Positions 47,204-63,891 of a stretch of 64,000 bases of DNA are shown piece by piece; the stretch's first letter is position 1; each line of letters opens with the position of its first letter. Under the pieces are notes generated by a model, which had not been told where the DNA came from, made no database searches, and saw only the letters and a program-made list of their open reading frames with translations. This stretch comes from Chondrilla cf. caribensis. Taxonomy: Eukaryota > Porifera > Demospongiae > Chondrillida > Chondrillidae. Position numbers and translations under genes: made by a program. The stretch covers positions 1,009,611-1,073,610 of the forward strand of contig OZ026564.1 in the NCBI GenBank assembly GCA_964020155.1, written 5' to 3'.

Positions 47204-48869
47204 GTTAAAAGGTTGGTGTAGGCAATCTCAACATCTATAGAGTCCTTGGCGGATGTTTCATAAAAGGCAAGTTCATTATGCTTAGCAAAGCATAGACCTT
47301 GTTCCTTGTTGATCACTCTGGTGCTTTCACAGTCACACTTGTTCCCAACAACCATGATGACAGCATTTGGTTTAGCACAAGGCTTCAACTCATCCATCCA
47401 CCCTTGCAAATGTTCAAAGGAGTCACGGTCTTCGATTGAGTAGACTAGCAAAACTCCATGAGCTTGCCGGTAGTAACTATATATGTATACAGTGATATTA
47501 AAGGAAGAATTAATGTACAACGTGATTCAGGAACAATATGTACTGAAATCAGGGGAACAGTACACAGTGGTGACAGTGGAACAGTGTATACGTATACTGT
47601 GATGGTGGAGGAACAGTGTACTGTGATGGTGGAGGAACAGTGTACTGTGATGGTGGAGGAACAGTGTACTGTGATGGTGGAGGAACAGTGTACTGTGATG
47701 ATGGAGGAGAGTGTATGCAAAGTGTGCATGTGTAAGACATCATCCTGTATAATAATTGGAACTACGTAAATGTACATGCCCATTAACTACATTAAAATCG
47801 TATTGGTAATATATGCATATGTAAGTAAGATGCATATAATACACCATCATTGTAGTACATCATGTATTATAGTTACTAATACACGTACTCACTTTTTTGT
47901 GACAGCTCTGAATCTCTCCTGACCAGCTACATCGTACAAGAAAGCATTAATTTTGAATTAACTATTATTACTTCATATATTGGCAAAAATAACATTAAAT
48001 TTAATTACATTGTCACATAATTGATATAAACTCATCAGTGTATTGAAATTATCACAATAAAAAGTAGCATTGCCAATTGGAGCTGTTACGTGAGTTCAGA
48101 CCAAATTTGGCTCATTGACACAAGAGCTCTACTCGCAACATGCAGAAGGCTTTCAATAACATTAAAGCATCAACTAATGCAAGTATTTGAGGGTCCATAT
48201 ATACGTACCTGTGTCCATTATTTGAGCCTTTATCTTGTCCCTGCCAATATTTACTAATTTGAACCCATCATCGACTCCAACAGTCATCTGTCCATCGAAA
48301 TGAAACTCGTTTTTAACAAAACGTTCTAACAGAGCAGTTTTTCCAACTCCTGTATCACCAATCTGGATTACTATTATCATGGGAAAGTAATAATAATGAA
48401 GTAGCTATCCACAAACATTATAAATGTGCATGCATCAACTATCGCTGCAAATCAAGAGTAACAAGCTAAGGAGAGCCAATAACAGGTGAATCTTCAATGT
48501 CGCAAGGAGGAGGATGGTCAAGATTCCCAATGAAATTTTAAATGTCATTGAGTATGAGAGATTAAAGTGCCCAAAAGGAGGGTGATGAATTAAAGTGATC
48601 TAAAAGGGGGAGGAGAATTTAAAGTTACCCAAAACTGGTGGAATTTCAGGTGCTCCAAGGAAACGGGCGTCACCGATATTGTGAGGGAAAATAAGGATCG
48701 AGTCTTAATGTTCCAAAAGGATCGAGGTCCTGGAGCGAGTTAAGTGCACCTTGCATAGTTACAAATACACAGGAGTACATCATTTACCCTTGAAGACGTA
48801 GTCCTCGTCGGCCGTGGGCTGTTCATGATCACAAATCGTTGAAGTAGTGATCGGGTCATCGCTTGCCAT
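46755..48869 (-). CDS. R1, right copy: Rab-like small GTPase
   Basis: Exons (minus): 48788-48869, 48209-48370, 47893-47926, 47202-47476 and 46755-46885. The coding sequence reads as in the left copy, with the same motifs (GDTGVGKT, DTAGQERF, NKCD, ETSAK). Only the compound CA tract of intron 4 (about 46956-47201) differs in internal run lengths; just upstream of exon 1 there is one substitution near 48903 and a longer AT run near 49000. Confidence 0.85.
47601..47720. repeat. 24-bp minisatellite, R1 right copy
   Basis: Same number and order of units as 3087-3206. Confidence 0.9.
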
Positions 48870-49184
48870 GGAAGCCCCAACGTGTTCCATTGTGGCAAAG
48901 GCTGTGTTGGTAATACGTATGCGGAACAAAACGGACCGGAAATGGCTATAATGTTTATAATAATATTAGACCAGATATGCACATGCATATATATATATAT
49001 AATATATGTAACTTGTAATGATAATATTATTATTCCAAAAAAACTTTACACAGCTATGTAGATTGCATTACTGTATAATTAATGTGTTTATGTGTCATAA
49101 GTGACCATACAAAACATTCAGTTTACAGTTTAGCTTATGCACGGTCAAACTATTGACCTTCAGTGCAGACACATCCTTTCATGA

Positions 49185-49373
49185 TCAAGTGTGAGGAGAA
49201 GGGGACGAGCCCAGCATCAAACTTCTTTCCACATCTTCTGCTGCACCGATCTCCCTGGACTTTCTAACGGCATCCAGTACAGTCCTCCATGTTCTCGGTC
49301 TGTCTCCTGTGAGTGGGGTGTTGTCTTCCTTCAACCACTTGGAGCACAGGGACCTGAATGCACTCTCACAATT
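49185..49373 (-). pseudogene. Death-exon relic, right copy
   Basis: Same truncated D1-type death exon as 4664-4852, with the same abrupt end. Confidence 0.75.
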
Positions 49374-49778
49374 TATTTTAACATAGAAACTTAGATTGTA
49401 GCTATGTGGATAGTGTTGTACTTGTTTATACATACCTACAAATGCTTGTAATTGTCTCCACTACACAGGGTAGTAGTCACTGAATGTGAAGTGGTCCGGT
49501 TTACAGTAATGATTCAATTCAATTAATAAATGGTATACCATTACTTCAGCTGGAATTCATTTGTCTACATAGTCCATGCATGTATACTATTAATGAACAT
49601 ATAATGTTTTAGATAAATCTCAATACAAAAATTATAATAATAGGTTGCAGGCTGATCAACCAGTTCTGATTGCACATTAAAATAATAGGTACAATATAAA
49701 ATGAATCCACGTGCTGAAAACATACCTTTTGAACATTGTACGTGTAAATATGATGGCAGAGTATTAGCTTCATATTTT

Positions 49779-52421
<2,643 letters not shown>

Positions 52422-52835
52422 TATGAGATTGGTTAACGTTGGCCGTAATATTTGTGACGTATCAAACGAAAAGGTACCCGAACTTACTTTTATGAAAAAT
52501 CACCGTCTGTTACTATTATTAGAGTGCAATGACGTATGGTTCCGATTATAACATTGTACGTAGATAATATTTCGCTCCCGTATACCCTCGCTCTAGGTCT
52601 CCAGATATACATGTAATATATCTTTCGACAGCTAGAGTACGCGAACGGTAATATATACTAATATAATAATATTATTATTCCAAACTAATTTTAAACAGAT
52701 ATGTAGATTGCATGAAAAAAAACAATTAATACCGTAATTAATGTGTTTATGTGTCATAAGTGATACAAAACATTATATTTACAGTTCTGCTCATGCATGG
52801 TCAAACTATTGACCTTTCAGTGCAGACACATCCTG

Positions 52836-53521
52836 TCAAGTGTTTGGAGGAGGGGACGAGCCCAGTATCAAACTTCTTTCTATATCTTCTGCTGCACCGA
52901 TCTCCCTGGACTTTCTGACGGCATCCAGTACAGTCCTCCATGTTCTCGGTCTGTCTCCTGTGAGTGGGTTGCTGTCTTCCTTCAACCACTTGGAGCACAG
53001 GGACCTGAATGCACTCTCACAATTGCCCAGTTCCTCCCTGTGAATAGCATCTGTAAGACTATGCTCAACATGGAGATGATCTGCGAACTCCTTCCACTTG
53101 TGGAAAACATGTTTTCCCACTTGAACAATCAGTTCACTGACTGTTGGCTTTGTATCTAGCACTCCTAACAAAATCCAGTAAAGAATAAACAGATTAGAAG
53201 AATTAAGACATGCATGATAAACAGGTAAGCACACACACACATATGCATGTACACCCATCCACGTGCATACACACACACCACACAAACTACACACACAGTG
53301 TAGTGTACCTGTGACCGGACTTTGCTTTGAATGTTCTGTACTTTCAACATTGCCACCAGTAAGAGGTCTCTCAGTTGGGGGTGGAGGAGAAACAGGATTT
53401 CTGACACCCAACAGTTCTGAAGAAATGATGGAAAATGTACACTGAATTACAAATTCATATGTAGACCTATGTTAACATTCCCAATGAAACAACACACATA
53501 CACACACATATAAACACACAA

Positions 53522-53612
<91 letters not shown>

Positions 53613-56516
53613 ATTCACAATAGAAACTTCCTCCAACTTCCAAAATGCAACCCCAGTTTCCCTCACAACACGGACCTACATGTGTTCAAGAATGTTCACT
53701 TGAATGTGGTACCAGAAACAATCTAAAAGGAACAACTCACAATAGCTTCTGAGGGGTCCGGAGGTGAGAACCACACCTTATGAGAAGGTGACAGTTTTGG
53801 GAAGGAACCACAGTGAAAGCAAGTGGCCACACCATCATTCACAGGGGCTGTGTAGGGAACATTGAGCTGGCAGGAGCACGGCAGGACAGGGCGAATTTGA
53901 GCAATTTCGTGGAATTTTTCACCAAACACTTGCTGGGTGATATGACGTAAGTTCTCTTCCAGGCGAGCACGAATGGCAGAGCAGTGGCGATGGATTTCCT
54001 GAAGAGGATCAGGAAGGGATGACAGAGCAGCAGACTTGTCTATGATAATTTGACATTGAATGTGGCCGGGCTTCTCTGTCAAGTACACAAAAGTACTTGA
54101 TTTGGGGCAGGAGAATTTGACTGATTTACGATCGCTTTCTTGCAAAATGACCTTCCATTCTCTGTCAGCCAGTTCTACGACAAGACGGCAGAATACACTG
54201 CGAGGAAGGTCACAGTGAGTGGTGAAGGAATCTGGCTCAAACACAAAGGTGATACACAGTGGTCCAACACTGCTGTAGGCGGGGACCTTTGCCTTCCCGT
54301 ATGGCAGACAGGAAGGGATGAAGTAGGAGGGAGGATCACGTGAAGGAGTCAACCTTGCTGCTATCCCGACATGGTGGAGGACCTCCAGGAACCACACGGG
54401 ATCAACATCGGTGATACCCAACTCCGATAATAGGCTCTCATAGGGATGAGGGATAATTCCGGTACTCTGGAACTGCTTTGTGGCACCCGATTGTGCTGGG
54501 GTAAATTGAACTGCCAAGAGCTTTGAGACCTCTCTGTACAGAGCTGTAGCATCAGTGCAAATATAGTTTACACTGCCTCTCAGATATTGGGGATCAAGGT
54601 CGAAGTACGCGTAGAAGCCGAGCACATGAAGTAGCTTGAGGAGACAGAGGAACTGTTCGTCTGCTTTGTGTTGGTCTATGTAACCATTATTCAAGCAAAA
54701 CTGCTTCAGTTCATCTTTCACGAAGAACTTCTTCTCGATGCGTCGAGTGATGAGCTCCAGCAGGAACCACATCAGAGGTACATCTACTTTCAGGATGCCG
54801 CTTTTGTCGGAAATACACTCACGAAGCTTATTGAGGTAAGCCAAACCCACTCCCTCTCCTTTGCCTTGGCTGTGGATCGTCATGTGGTTGTCAACAAGAA
54901 AGAATCCACTGCTATCAGGACACTGGATGTGACGGAAATAAGGCATCCCTTTGAGGCTTTTGATTCTTTGCTCCACATTGGAAACAATTTCTTCACTCTT
55001 GCCCGAGGCAAGAATCTTATCTTTGAAGGTGCCGGCAATGATAATGCGAGGCTCTGGACAAGTGCCTTTGAAGATCTCCAGATCCCTACAAGCGAATTTG
55101 TGAGCCATGGTCTGTATACTGCTGAGCGAATGCTGAATGAACTCCCATTGAGTCTCCAGTGGCTGATTGTTGGAGAGAGGGAGCTCGACTCCCTCCTGAG
55201 GGCGGTAGGTCGATCGGATGGGTTCATCCAAATCTTTGGAGGCATCAAACACCTGAATGTAAGTGCAGGGAATGGCCAGCAGGAGAGGAAGGATGTCCTG
55301 AAAGGCAGGTTGACCTCCTGAATCGATCACATGAACAAAACGTGCCTTGTCCATTGGAATTATGCTGTATGCAAGCTCAACGGAATCCATTACTTCTGAA
55401 CGAGAGGCCTCCAAATGCTTTGACCCTTCAGACTGCATGGGACGTTGTGGGTTCTGTAGACTCTTGAGTACCCTATCTGCCATCCTCTGAAGGATGCCCT
55501 TTTCACGATAACCCGATGGAGAGTTACCAATAGCTGTGGGGTACTGCTCACACTTCTGATAGTTCTTCTTCACAGCACAGACCTTCACTGATTGGTTCAG
55601 GCAACTCTCTGAAACTGGCTTCCAAATGGAGCTTCCTTTGTTTGCTGTGTAGTGTTCACCAAACACCAATATATCTGGGGTCTCCATAACAGGAGTGCTG
55701 ATAGGCATTTCTTTCGATTTCCCATGGACTAGAAGGTGGCGTAGGGAGGATTTCCCAGCACCAGATGGACCAACGAATAGGGCCCGCAGGACTTCTACCG
55801 ATACAGCTCCATGCTTCTTCAGTACTTCCTCATAGTGGGTCTTGAAGACATCATTCGGATCTCTGCCTTCATCTGGATTAGAGATGAAACATATAGCATT
55901 GCATGTAATATGTCACATTATGTCTAGGCTGGTAAGTGTACTGACTAGATTTGCATGAAAATGATCATATATTATTATTATCACTATCATCCCCTCCCAT
56001 GTGGTATATACCACAGTCAAAAAGTGAATGTAGATAGTTATACAGATATTGGTTACTAGCAGTTAGAAAGTAATATAACCTCAGACAATATTGCTCAATG
56101 AATGAAAAAGAGCCATCCATGCATGTCTCTGCTGGCCTCTATTGAAATGTCCATAGAGCTTATGCGTTTGCACAATCATTATGACGACATTATCCATATT
56201 CTGCCATCTTGAGTGTTGAGAAAGTACACAATATTGAATAGGGAAAGGCGAATTCGACAATCGTATCGACGGAATAAACTCATTCCAAGCATTTTAAAAA
56301 CTACTATATATGAAATGAAAAATGGATGTACAGGCATGAATAATTTGAAATGGAGTTCCATGGAGTTTATGACCAACTAATAGCAATGAAAAACTGACAA
56401 AGACAGTACCTATCCAAGCTCAAATAGAGCGCGGAAACTTAAAAAGTGTTTAATAGTAGTAGGTATACAGATAGGTTAATCATTGTGACCATTGTACCTT
56501 GATCCGACACATTCAT
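52836..56516 (-). CDS. D1, right copy: Roco-like GTPase with death domain
   Basis: Exons (minus): 56498-56516, 53741-55872, 53612-53675, 53309-53416 and 52836-53164. The large exon translates identically to the left copy. In the linker exon a two-base difference changes the residue before S-K-Q-S-P. Motif content and predicted length are otherwise as for 8296-11982. The CRE-type octamer upstream is conserved. Confidence 0.85.
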
Positions 56517-56984
56517 TATTTCTGCTCCGAGCTCCTTTTTAACCGTCCTGTAAGTTCTTTTAATGCTAGTTCTGTCGTAGGTCGCCGAGAAGAGCCTATT
56601 TTCAATCAGAGGCACCAGTATTCTTTAACTAAAATTAATGATCAGGCTAAAATCAGTATCGACTCGAGAGTCCTACAGCACAACAGGTTCTTATCAATAA
56701 ACAGTTCCTATTCTACAGTACATAGTGGTACCATTTCTTGACACTCATTGCGTCATGTTATGTAACTGTGACGTCAAACGCATAAACTCCATATGCACTG
56801 CCTCCTCTATAGTTAGCAAATAACTATTTTGCCTCAATAATTGTGCCACAATATCATCACGTAGTGTGCATGGTCTAATGAATTATGAGGGTGAGCCTAA
56901 GCGAGCTCCACAATCTAATAGATTTAATATACAGCACGAGCTTTATTGAAGGTCACTACAGTACAGTATATGACTTTATACATT

Positions 56985-57156
56985 ACACATGTGTCTTCCT
57001 GTCTGGATACACAAATACGTACATTGCAACTGTACTCACCTGGCGCTATTGTCAAACTGGGGTTAACTCTGGGAATCTTAAGAACATCTCTCTTCGAGTA
57101 AATATCTGTTACAAGACAAATATTCATTGAATAGAGTAGACGTGTGTAGTACACAC

Positions 57157-57218
<62 letters not shown>

Positions 57219-57976
57219 CTGTTAAAAGCTTAGTAAAGACAGTATCAACATTTATAGACTCCTTGGCAGATGTTTCATAGAAGGAGATTGCATTACGGTT
57301 AGCAAAATCCAAAGCTTCTTGTGTTGTTACTTCTCGTGAACTTTCACGGTCACACATGTTCCCAACAAGCATGACAACAACATTGGGATCAACAAATCTC
57401 TTCACATCTGCTAGCCAATCTGGTAAATGATCAAATGTCCTCTTATCATTGATTGAGTAGACCAGCAAAACTCCATGAGTAGTACGGATGTACCTAGTAT
57501 ATGTAAGTATACAAACAGTATGCATGGTAATGGAAGATAGAACATCGATGTTAAAGAAGCAGTGCATTGCGATGGTGGAAGAACAGTGTACTGTGATGGT
57601 GAAGGAACAGTGTACTGTGATGGTGGAGGAACAGTGTACTGTGATGGTTGAGGAACAGTGTACTGTGATGGTGGAAGAACAGTGTACTGTGATGGTTGAG
57701 GAACAGTGTACTGTGATGGTGGAGGAACAGTGTACTGTGATGGTGGAGGAACAGTGTATACAGTGCAAGGTACATATAACATCCTCTATAATAGTGGACG
57801 GCTAGTAAAAATTAATGTTAACATAACATTGTACCTACTAACCACATAAGTAAAGTCATTGTAATTGTGAGCAATTATAACAGTGTAAATAATATTATTT
57901 TGTATCATAATATTATGTATAGTCACAAATATACATGCTTACATTGGTAGCATAGATCTATACCTCTCCTGACCAA
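56985..57976 (-). CDS. R3, right copy, 3' part only
   Basis: Exons 3 (57943-57976), 4 (57219-57493) and the last block (from 57105 downward; donor-like GTGAGT at 57034-57039) are inside the window; exons 1-2 would lie past its end. The G4 motif is NMCD as in the left copy. An extra ACGT near 57018 changes the read-through tail relative to the left copy, so either the exon is spliced at 57039 or the C-termini of the two copies differ. Confidence 0.6.
57571..57762. repeat. 24-bp minisatellite, R3 right copy
   Basis: Eight units with the same variant order as 13035-13226. Confidence 0.9.
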
Positions 57977-58492
57977 CTACAGTAAACAAGAAAACAGAAG
58001 AAGTATTTCTACTGATTTATAGCAACAAGTAATTTGAGTGAAAAAACTTGTGGGGCTGCCGCCCCTGCACTCAAATTACTTGGGCGTTTTCCTTAGGTTC
58101 AGAAGAACCTTTGCTAAAGTTTATTACATTCAGTAAAGCTTAAATGCACCATCTCCAGCCCAATTTTTAATTGTTGGTGTTTGAAATCGGCCACCTTTTT
58201 CGCACAATATAAATTACAATATAAATTCATTGTTGCCGTTATGTGTAGGAGCACATATTATATATATAATATATCACTTGTCAATGTACGTATATGAGGC
58301 TCAATATTATTACTGAATGTAAGTGATGTCAGCTAATTTTATCATAACTTGCTGGGAGAGTCTGATTGAGGCTAATAAAATTATTTGACGTTTTAGGGGC
58401 TGCCTGCATTGCTTTCATTTCAACTTCCTGTATGTTACGCTCGTCTGACATATATAATTTTTTTTTTTTTTTGATACGATTGGCGGGAAAAG

Positions 58493-60076
58493 ATGGCGGA
58501 TTCGTACGTAGAGCAAGAGATTTTGGAAGATCTGCAGGGCGATTACGAACCACAATTAGCAACGGATCTTACACGTAGCCTTTTTAATACGGGTATGAGC
58601 ACGGAAGATGGAAGAATTGATGGTAATTTCATGGAAACTGATTTATCGCGGGATTCTCTATCGGAGGAGGGAGATGCCGATGACGAGGACTCGGACGGAT
58701 GGTGTTACGTAGTTTGTGGCTCGGCGCGGGGGAGATTGTGCTGGGAGAAGCTAGGGGATGGGCGCAGTAAGTGTATCAGATGGGGTAATGACTGGGTCTC
58801 CCCTATAGAGTTTGAGAGAGAAGGCGGGAAGGGGAAGGCAAGAAAATGGAAGCACTCTATTAGAGTAGTAGTAGGAGACCCACTAGGAAAAGCGCTGGTC
58901 CTGAGGCAGAATTTGTTAAGGCAGGCTGTGACAATGCCAGTGCAGAGGCAAATATCACTAAATTCCTGTGCGGTCCGGGGGGAACCTGAGGCTGACCGGG
59001 GGTTGGGCACACTGGATCCGGAGTATAGAGATGGGCCAGCAGACACTGAGCCTAGCTTACAGGAGGAGACAGCCAACCAGTCAGGGACAAGTACCAGGGT
59101 GTCCACGGAGCTATCTGAGGATGTCCTAGGTAAGGGACCTACTGGGTGTGGGACTCATGCGGATCTGTCCGACTTTGGCCTGCTGGCAAGCTCCAGACAG
59201 TACAATGGTGAAGGTGTTAGCCCTAGTGTTGCGGAACCTGGCGTCACAGTCCTAACTGATGATAATCTGCTGAGGATGGAAAAGCGTGTAGCTGCCTTGG
59301 AAAATGAGTTAGTGATGCAACGTAAAGTAAATGATATGTTGGAATTTAGATTGAAGCAACTAGAAAAGGCCCTCAAAGGTAGGGTAGAGGTAGGTAGCAC
59401 TGGTGAAGGGGAGGTACCTAGATCAAAGGCCGGCCCAATATCGCCCCAGCTCTCCAAGTGTATGAACGTTCCATCGGGTCATAAGTCATCCGTGCGTGCA
59501 GCTGAAGTTGAAAGTACAGAGGTTCGAAAAGGGAGAGGTAAGTTACATGGTAAGTTACAGAATGTTCAGGCTGTTCTGCACAGTACGGATGATTTGCAGA
59601 CTTCGGTGAGCACTAATGGCAGTCACAGTAAGGGTACCAGTGAGGAATCTGAAAGAGGAAGCAATGAGCAGACTCAGAAGAAGCCGGAAAGAAGTAAGGA
59701 AGTGGAAACTAGGAAAGCCGAACGCAGAAGCCATGATGCAGGGAGGAATGGATATAACCCAGGGAGCCACTACATTAAGAGACGGAAGGTATGGGGGACA
59801 AGAAGGTCTGTAACAGTAGAGTCTGTGACGAGAGAGATAGAAAAAATAGTAGGGTCAAAGGGTGAGATAAATGTGAGGAGAGTGGAATTTAACAATGAGA
59901 AGGGAGTTAAGTGGTGGTTCTGGGTAGAGGGTGAAGAGAGAATCCTTCAGGAACTGGCCTTAAAATGTGACTGGGAACATTGGGAGCTGCAATCGATGCC
60001 TTTTTTAGGAAATGCCAGAGTCAGAGTGATACCGAAGAGGGGAAAAAGCCCCATGGGGAGGGGGGTGAAGACCTAA
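58493..60076 (+). CDS. LINE ORF1 protein, right copy
   Basis: 527 residues, translating as in the left copy at 13958-15541. Coiled-coil and basic C-terminal regions unchanged. Confidence 0.75.
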   Translation: MADSYVEQEILEDLQGDYEPQLATDLTRSLFNTGMSTEDGRIDGNFMETDLSRDSLSEEGDADDEDSDGWCYVVCGSARGRLCWEKLGDGRSKCIRWGNDWVSPIEFEREGGKGKARKWKHSIRVVVGDPLGKALVLRQNLLRQAVTMPVQRQISLNSCAVRGEPEADRGLGTLDPEYRDGPADTEPSLQEETANQSGTSTRVSTELSEDVLGKGPTGCGTHADLSDFGLLASSRQYNGEGVSPSVAEPGVTVLTDDNLLRMEKRVAALENELVMQRKVNDMLEFRLKQLEKALKGRVEVGSTGEGEVPRSKAGPISPQLSKCMNVPSGHKSSVRAAEVESTEVRKGRGKLHGKLQNVQAVLHSTDDLQTSVSTNGSHSKGTSEESERGSNEQTQKKPERSKEVETRKAERRSHDAGRNGYNPGSHYIKRRKVWGTRRSVTVESVTREIEKIVGSKGEINVRRVEFNNEKGVKWWFWVEGEERILQELALKCDWEHWELQSMPFLGNARVRVIPKRGKSPMGRGVKT

Positions 60077-60199
60077 TGGATATAGGGGAAGCTAGGCATG
60101 GGGAGTTGGTAGGTAATACAAGGATGATTAATGGAGGCAGTAGTGACTATAGTAAGAAAATAGGTCAGAATATCATGATTAATAGGCTTGATAGTGTAG

Positions 60200-63100
60200 G
60201 CTCTAGAGCCAAATATTGTAAAAGGAGAAAAAAATGTTACAGTAGATATTAGAAATAAGGATTACATTGATGTTATATGTTGGAATGTGGAAGGGTGGTC
60301 AAATACTAGGAATAAGGGCGACAATAAGGTCCGTGGGGTAATTGAGGATGATTATAGACAGGCGGTGGTAGATTACTATAACCCTGACCTGCTAGTATTG
60401 ACAGAGACATAGCTAGGACTAGGAGAAAGTGCTTTCCTACCGGGATATACATGGATTGGCAGGAACAGAACATCGTTAGATGATAGGGCCGTAAGGGGTT
60501 CGGGGGGAGTTGGAGTATTTGTAAGAGAGAGTCTGGTTGAGCAAGGTTTCGAAATGGTGGTGATAGATGATTCGATTGAAGATGTTTTGTGGGTGGAGCT
60601 TAAGAAAAAGGATGATCAACTCATAGGAGAGGGTTTGATTTTATGTATCTGCTACATTCCTCCAGAACTATCAGGTCGGAATGTTAATGTAGAGGAAATT
60701 TACGAAAGAATAGGGGAACAAATTTTGAACTATAAGGAAATGGGAAGGATTATTTTGTGTGGGGATTTCAATGGGAGATGTGGTAGCTCTCAAGAAAGTG
60801 TGGTTGCAGATTTTGGGGTAGAGATTGTGCAGGAACGAAAGGTTGTTGATTTGGTTAAGAATTACAGTGGGCAGTTATTAATGGAATTAATGCAGGATCA
60901 TAATTTGTGTATGTTGAATGGGAGAGGAAATGACAACTCCAACAATTTTACATGTATTTCAGGGAGAGGAAAATCTGTAGTAAATTATTGCATTACACAG
61001 ATAGATAACATGAATGATTTGAAGAATTTCGAGGTAGTAACAATGAATGATTTCTGTGAAATTAGCAATAGAGATATCCTAACTAGGAAGCCTGATCATT
61101 CACTTCTAAGATGGGCCATCGTAGTTTCAGATAGTGTTAGAGATAGGAATGAGTCTTTGGATGATGAAAACACTATGAACAAGATAATCTGGACCTATCC
61201 AAACAATAATGAGGAAGAATACTTGGAACAACTGCAACCTAAACTGAAGAATTTGGAAAATAAGTTAGGAAATAGCATGGGTGCTATTAACATTGATGAA
61301 ATGTATGAGGAGTTTTGTGGGTCTGTTTTTGAGTGCTTGGAACGCAAGCCAATTAAGCCAATTAGCAAGAGAAGGTTGAGGAAGAGTAAACCTTGGTTTA
61401 ATAGAGATTTGTGGAGGTTGAGGAAAGAATTCCATGGTGCGGAAAGAAAATGGCTAAAAGGGAAAATTGAAAGGAGAAAGTATATACAAAGTAGAAATGA
61501 ATATAAGAGGGAGGTTGAAAAGGCTAAGCATGCTTTCGAGAAGGATCTATGTGCTGAACTAGATGAATTGGAGGGGAGAAATCCTAGTAAATGGTGGAAG
61601 AAGGTCAAGGGGCTTATGGGTAATGATAAATATAAGGTGGATTTTAATAAGGTAGTAGATTGCAGGGGCAACTTAATTGAAGGGAAGGACAAGGTTTTTG
61701 ATATTTGGACGAGTCATTTCAATGAGCTGCTGAATAATCAAGATGATCAAAATAATAATACAAGAGATACAGATTCTGAATTAGATGTAACAGGTGGTAG
61801 TAGGGGAAAATTTGATGAGTTAGATAGGCCACTAGATAAAGAGGAGGTAGAGAAAGCTATTAGAGATGTGCGTCTGAATGCGGCTCCAGGGCAAGATATG
61901 ATTATAGGAAAATGGGTAAAAAATGGGGTAGTAACAGATTTCACCTTCAAGTTTTGTGAGAAGTGTTTAGAGTTAGGTCAGATTCCCAATGCCTGGAGAA
62001 ATGGTTATATTGTGCCAATTCCTAAAGGGACTTCAAAAGGTGTGCCAGACCCTAGAAAATTTAGAGGCATTAGTGTACTTTCGGTTGTATATAAGATATT
62101 CTGTACAGTTGTGAAAAATAGGCTCATTGAGGTAGCAGAATCAAATGGGTTATTATGTGAGGAACAGAATGGTTTTAGAAAGGGTAGGGGGTGTGTAGAT
62201 AATATTTTGATGTTATCGTTGCTGGGATCAAAGTACTCGAAAGTAGGGGATGGTCTAAGGTGTGGCTTTATTGATTTACAGAAGGCATATGATTCAGTCA
62301 ACAGAGACAAATTATGCATGGGATAAGTTGGGGAAAATGGGAATCAAAGGCAAATTGTTAGAATGTATGCAATCGATTTATGAAGACGTGAAATGTACTG
62401 TGAAGCTTGGGGAGGAATGTGGGAAGTCTTTTTGTGTACAATCTGGCCTACGCCAAGGATGCGTACTATCTCCCTTGTTGTTTAGTTTGTATATAAATGA
62501 ATTACCACAACTTTTAAAGGATAATGGGCTTGGAGTTAAAGTGGATGAAGTTACAAAAGTACCAGGGCTATTATATGCAGATGATCTTGCAATTTTTGCT
62601 GATAGTGATGATAATTTGAATAAAGCTTTTGATGTGGTTAATGAGTGGTGTAAGGTTTGTGATCTGAAAGTGAATGTTGAGAAATGTAATGTAATACATT
62701 TTAGAAGGAAAAAGACAGAACAAACCAGATGTGTCTTCAAAATTGGAGAACAAATAATTCAGACAACACAATCTTACAAATATCTTGGGGTAGTATTGAA
62801 TGAATTCTTAGAAGACAAAGCAATGATTAGTGAGGCATTGAATAAGGGAAGGAAGGCTTTATACGAGGTAATAAGAATGAAAAGACAAATAGGACAGATA
62901 GGATGGAGGTCATTTTCCAAATTATTCATGAGTCTAGTTCTACCAAGTATGATGTATGGTTGTGAAGTGTGGGGGTTAATGGGAAAGCATGGTAAACAAT
63001 TAGAAAGAGTACAATTGACAGCGATTCGAAATTTCTTGGGAGTACATTCAAAATTTCCAATCACAGCTTTAGAACTAGAAGCAGGATGGTTGCCAATTAG

Positions 63101-63782
63101 GTGGGAAATTCAGTTACGGGCCTTCAGATTGTGGATGAAGATTGAAAGAATGGGAGATAACAGACTGATAAAGAAAATAGTTAGATCGACTTGGGAAGAT
63201 AGTGATTGGGGAATAGGGATTAGGAAATTTGCATTATGGTTTGGGGTAGAAGAGCATGAGATAAGAGCAAAGTTATTCGAGGGATTGAATAATTATCAAG
63301 TTGATTCAATAGTAAGATCTAGTATTTGGAGAGCTGTTAGAGGTGAATGGGGTGAAGCAGTTAAAAACAAAAGTAAATTAGAATGGTGGAGGAGGGAGTT
63401 GACAGAGAGCGGAGATAGACTTGGGGAAGGCAGGGGAGGGATTGTATACATAGAGGATAGATCCTGTAGGAGATTAGGGGCTGAATTAAGGGCAGGGTGT
63501 TGTAAATTGGAAGTGGAGATGGGTAGATGGAGAGGAAATAAGAGGGATGATAGAATTTGCAAATTATGTGGAGAGGGAATTGAAGACGAAAAGCACTTTT
63601 TAACAATTTGCACAAAGCTTGATTTGCATAGGGTTTGGATGAGAGAGGAAGAGAATCTTGAAAACTTGAATGAGGATGAAAAGAGTGACATGATTTTGAA
63701 GAGTTTGGAAATGCCCAAGATTGCCAGATTTGTTCTAAATATGTGGAAATCTAGAAAGGAGCTATTAAAATTTAGTAAATAG
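60200..63782 (+). pseudogene. LINE ORF2, right copy, broken
   Basis: Carries the same in-frame TAG (60410-60412) and the same 4-bp insertion near 62315 as the left copy. One non-coding-effect change near 61441 and one amino-acid change in the C-terminal zinc-knuckle region (near 63612, A to T) distinguish it. Confidence 0.88.
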
Positions 63783-63854
63783 GTACTAAATAACTTTTGG
63801 AATTTTTTATTTAGTGCTATTTTGGGCAACTGTCCTACAATGCACTTTAATAAC

Positions 63855-63891
<37 letters not shown>
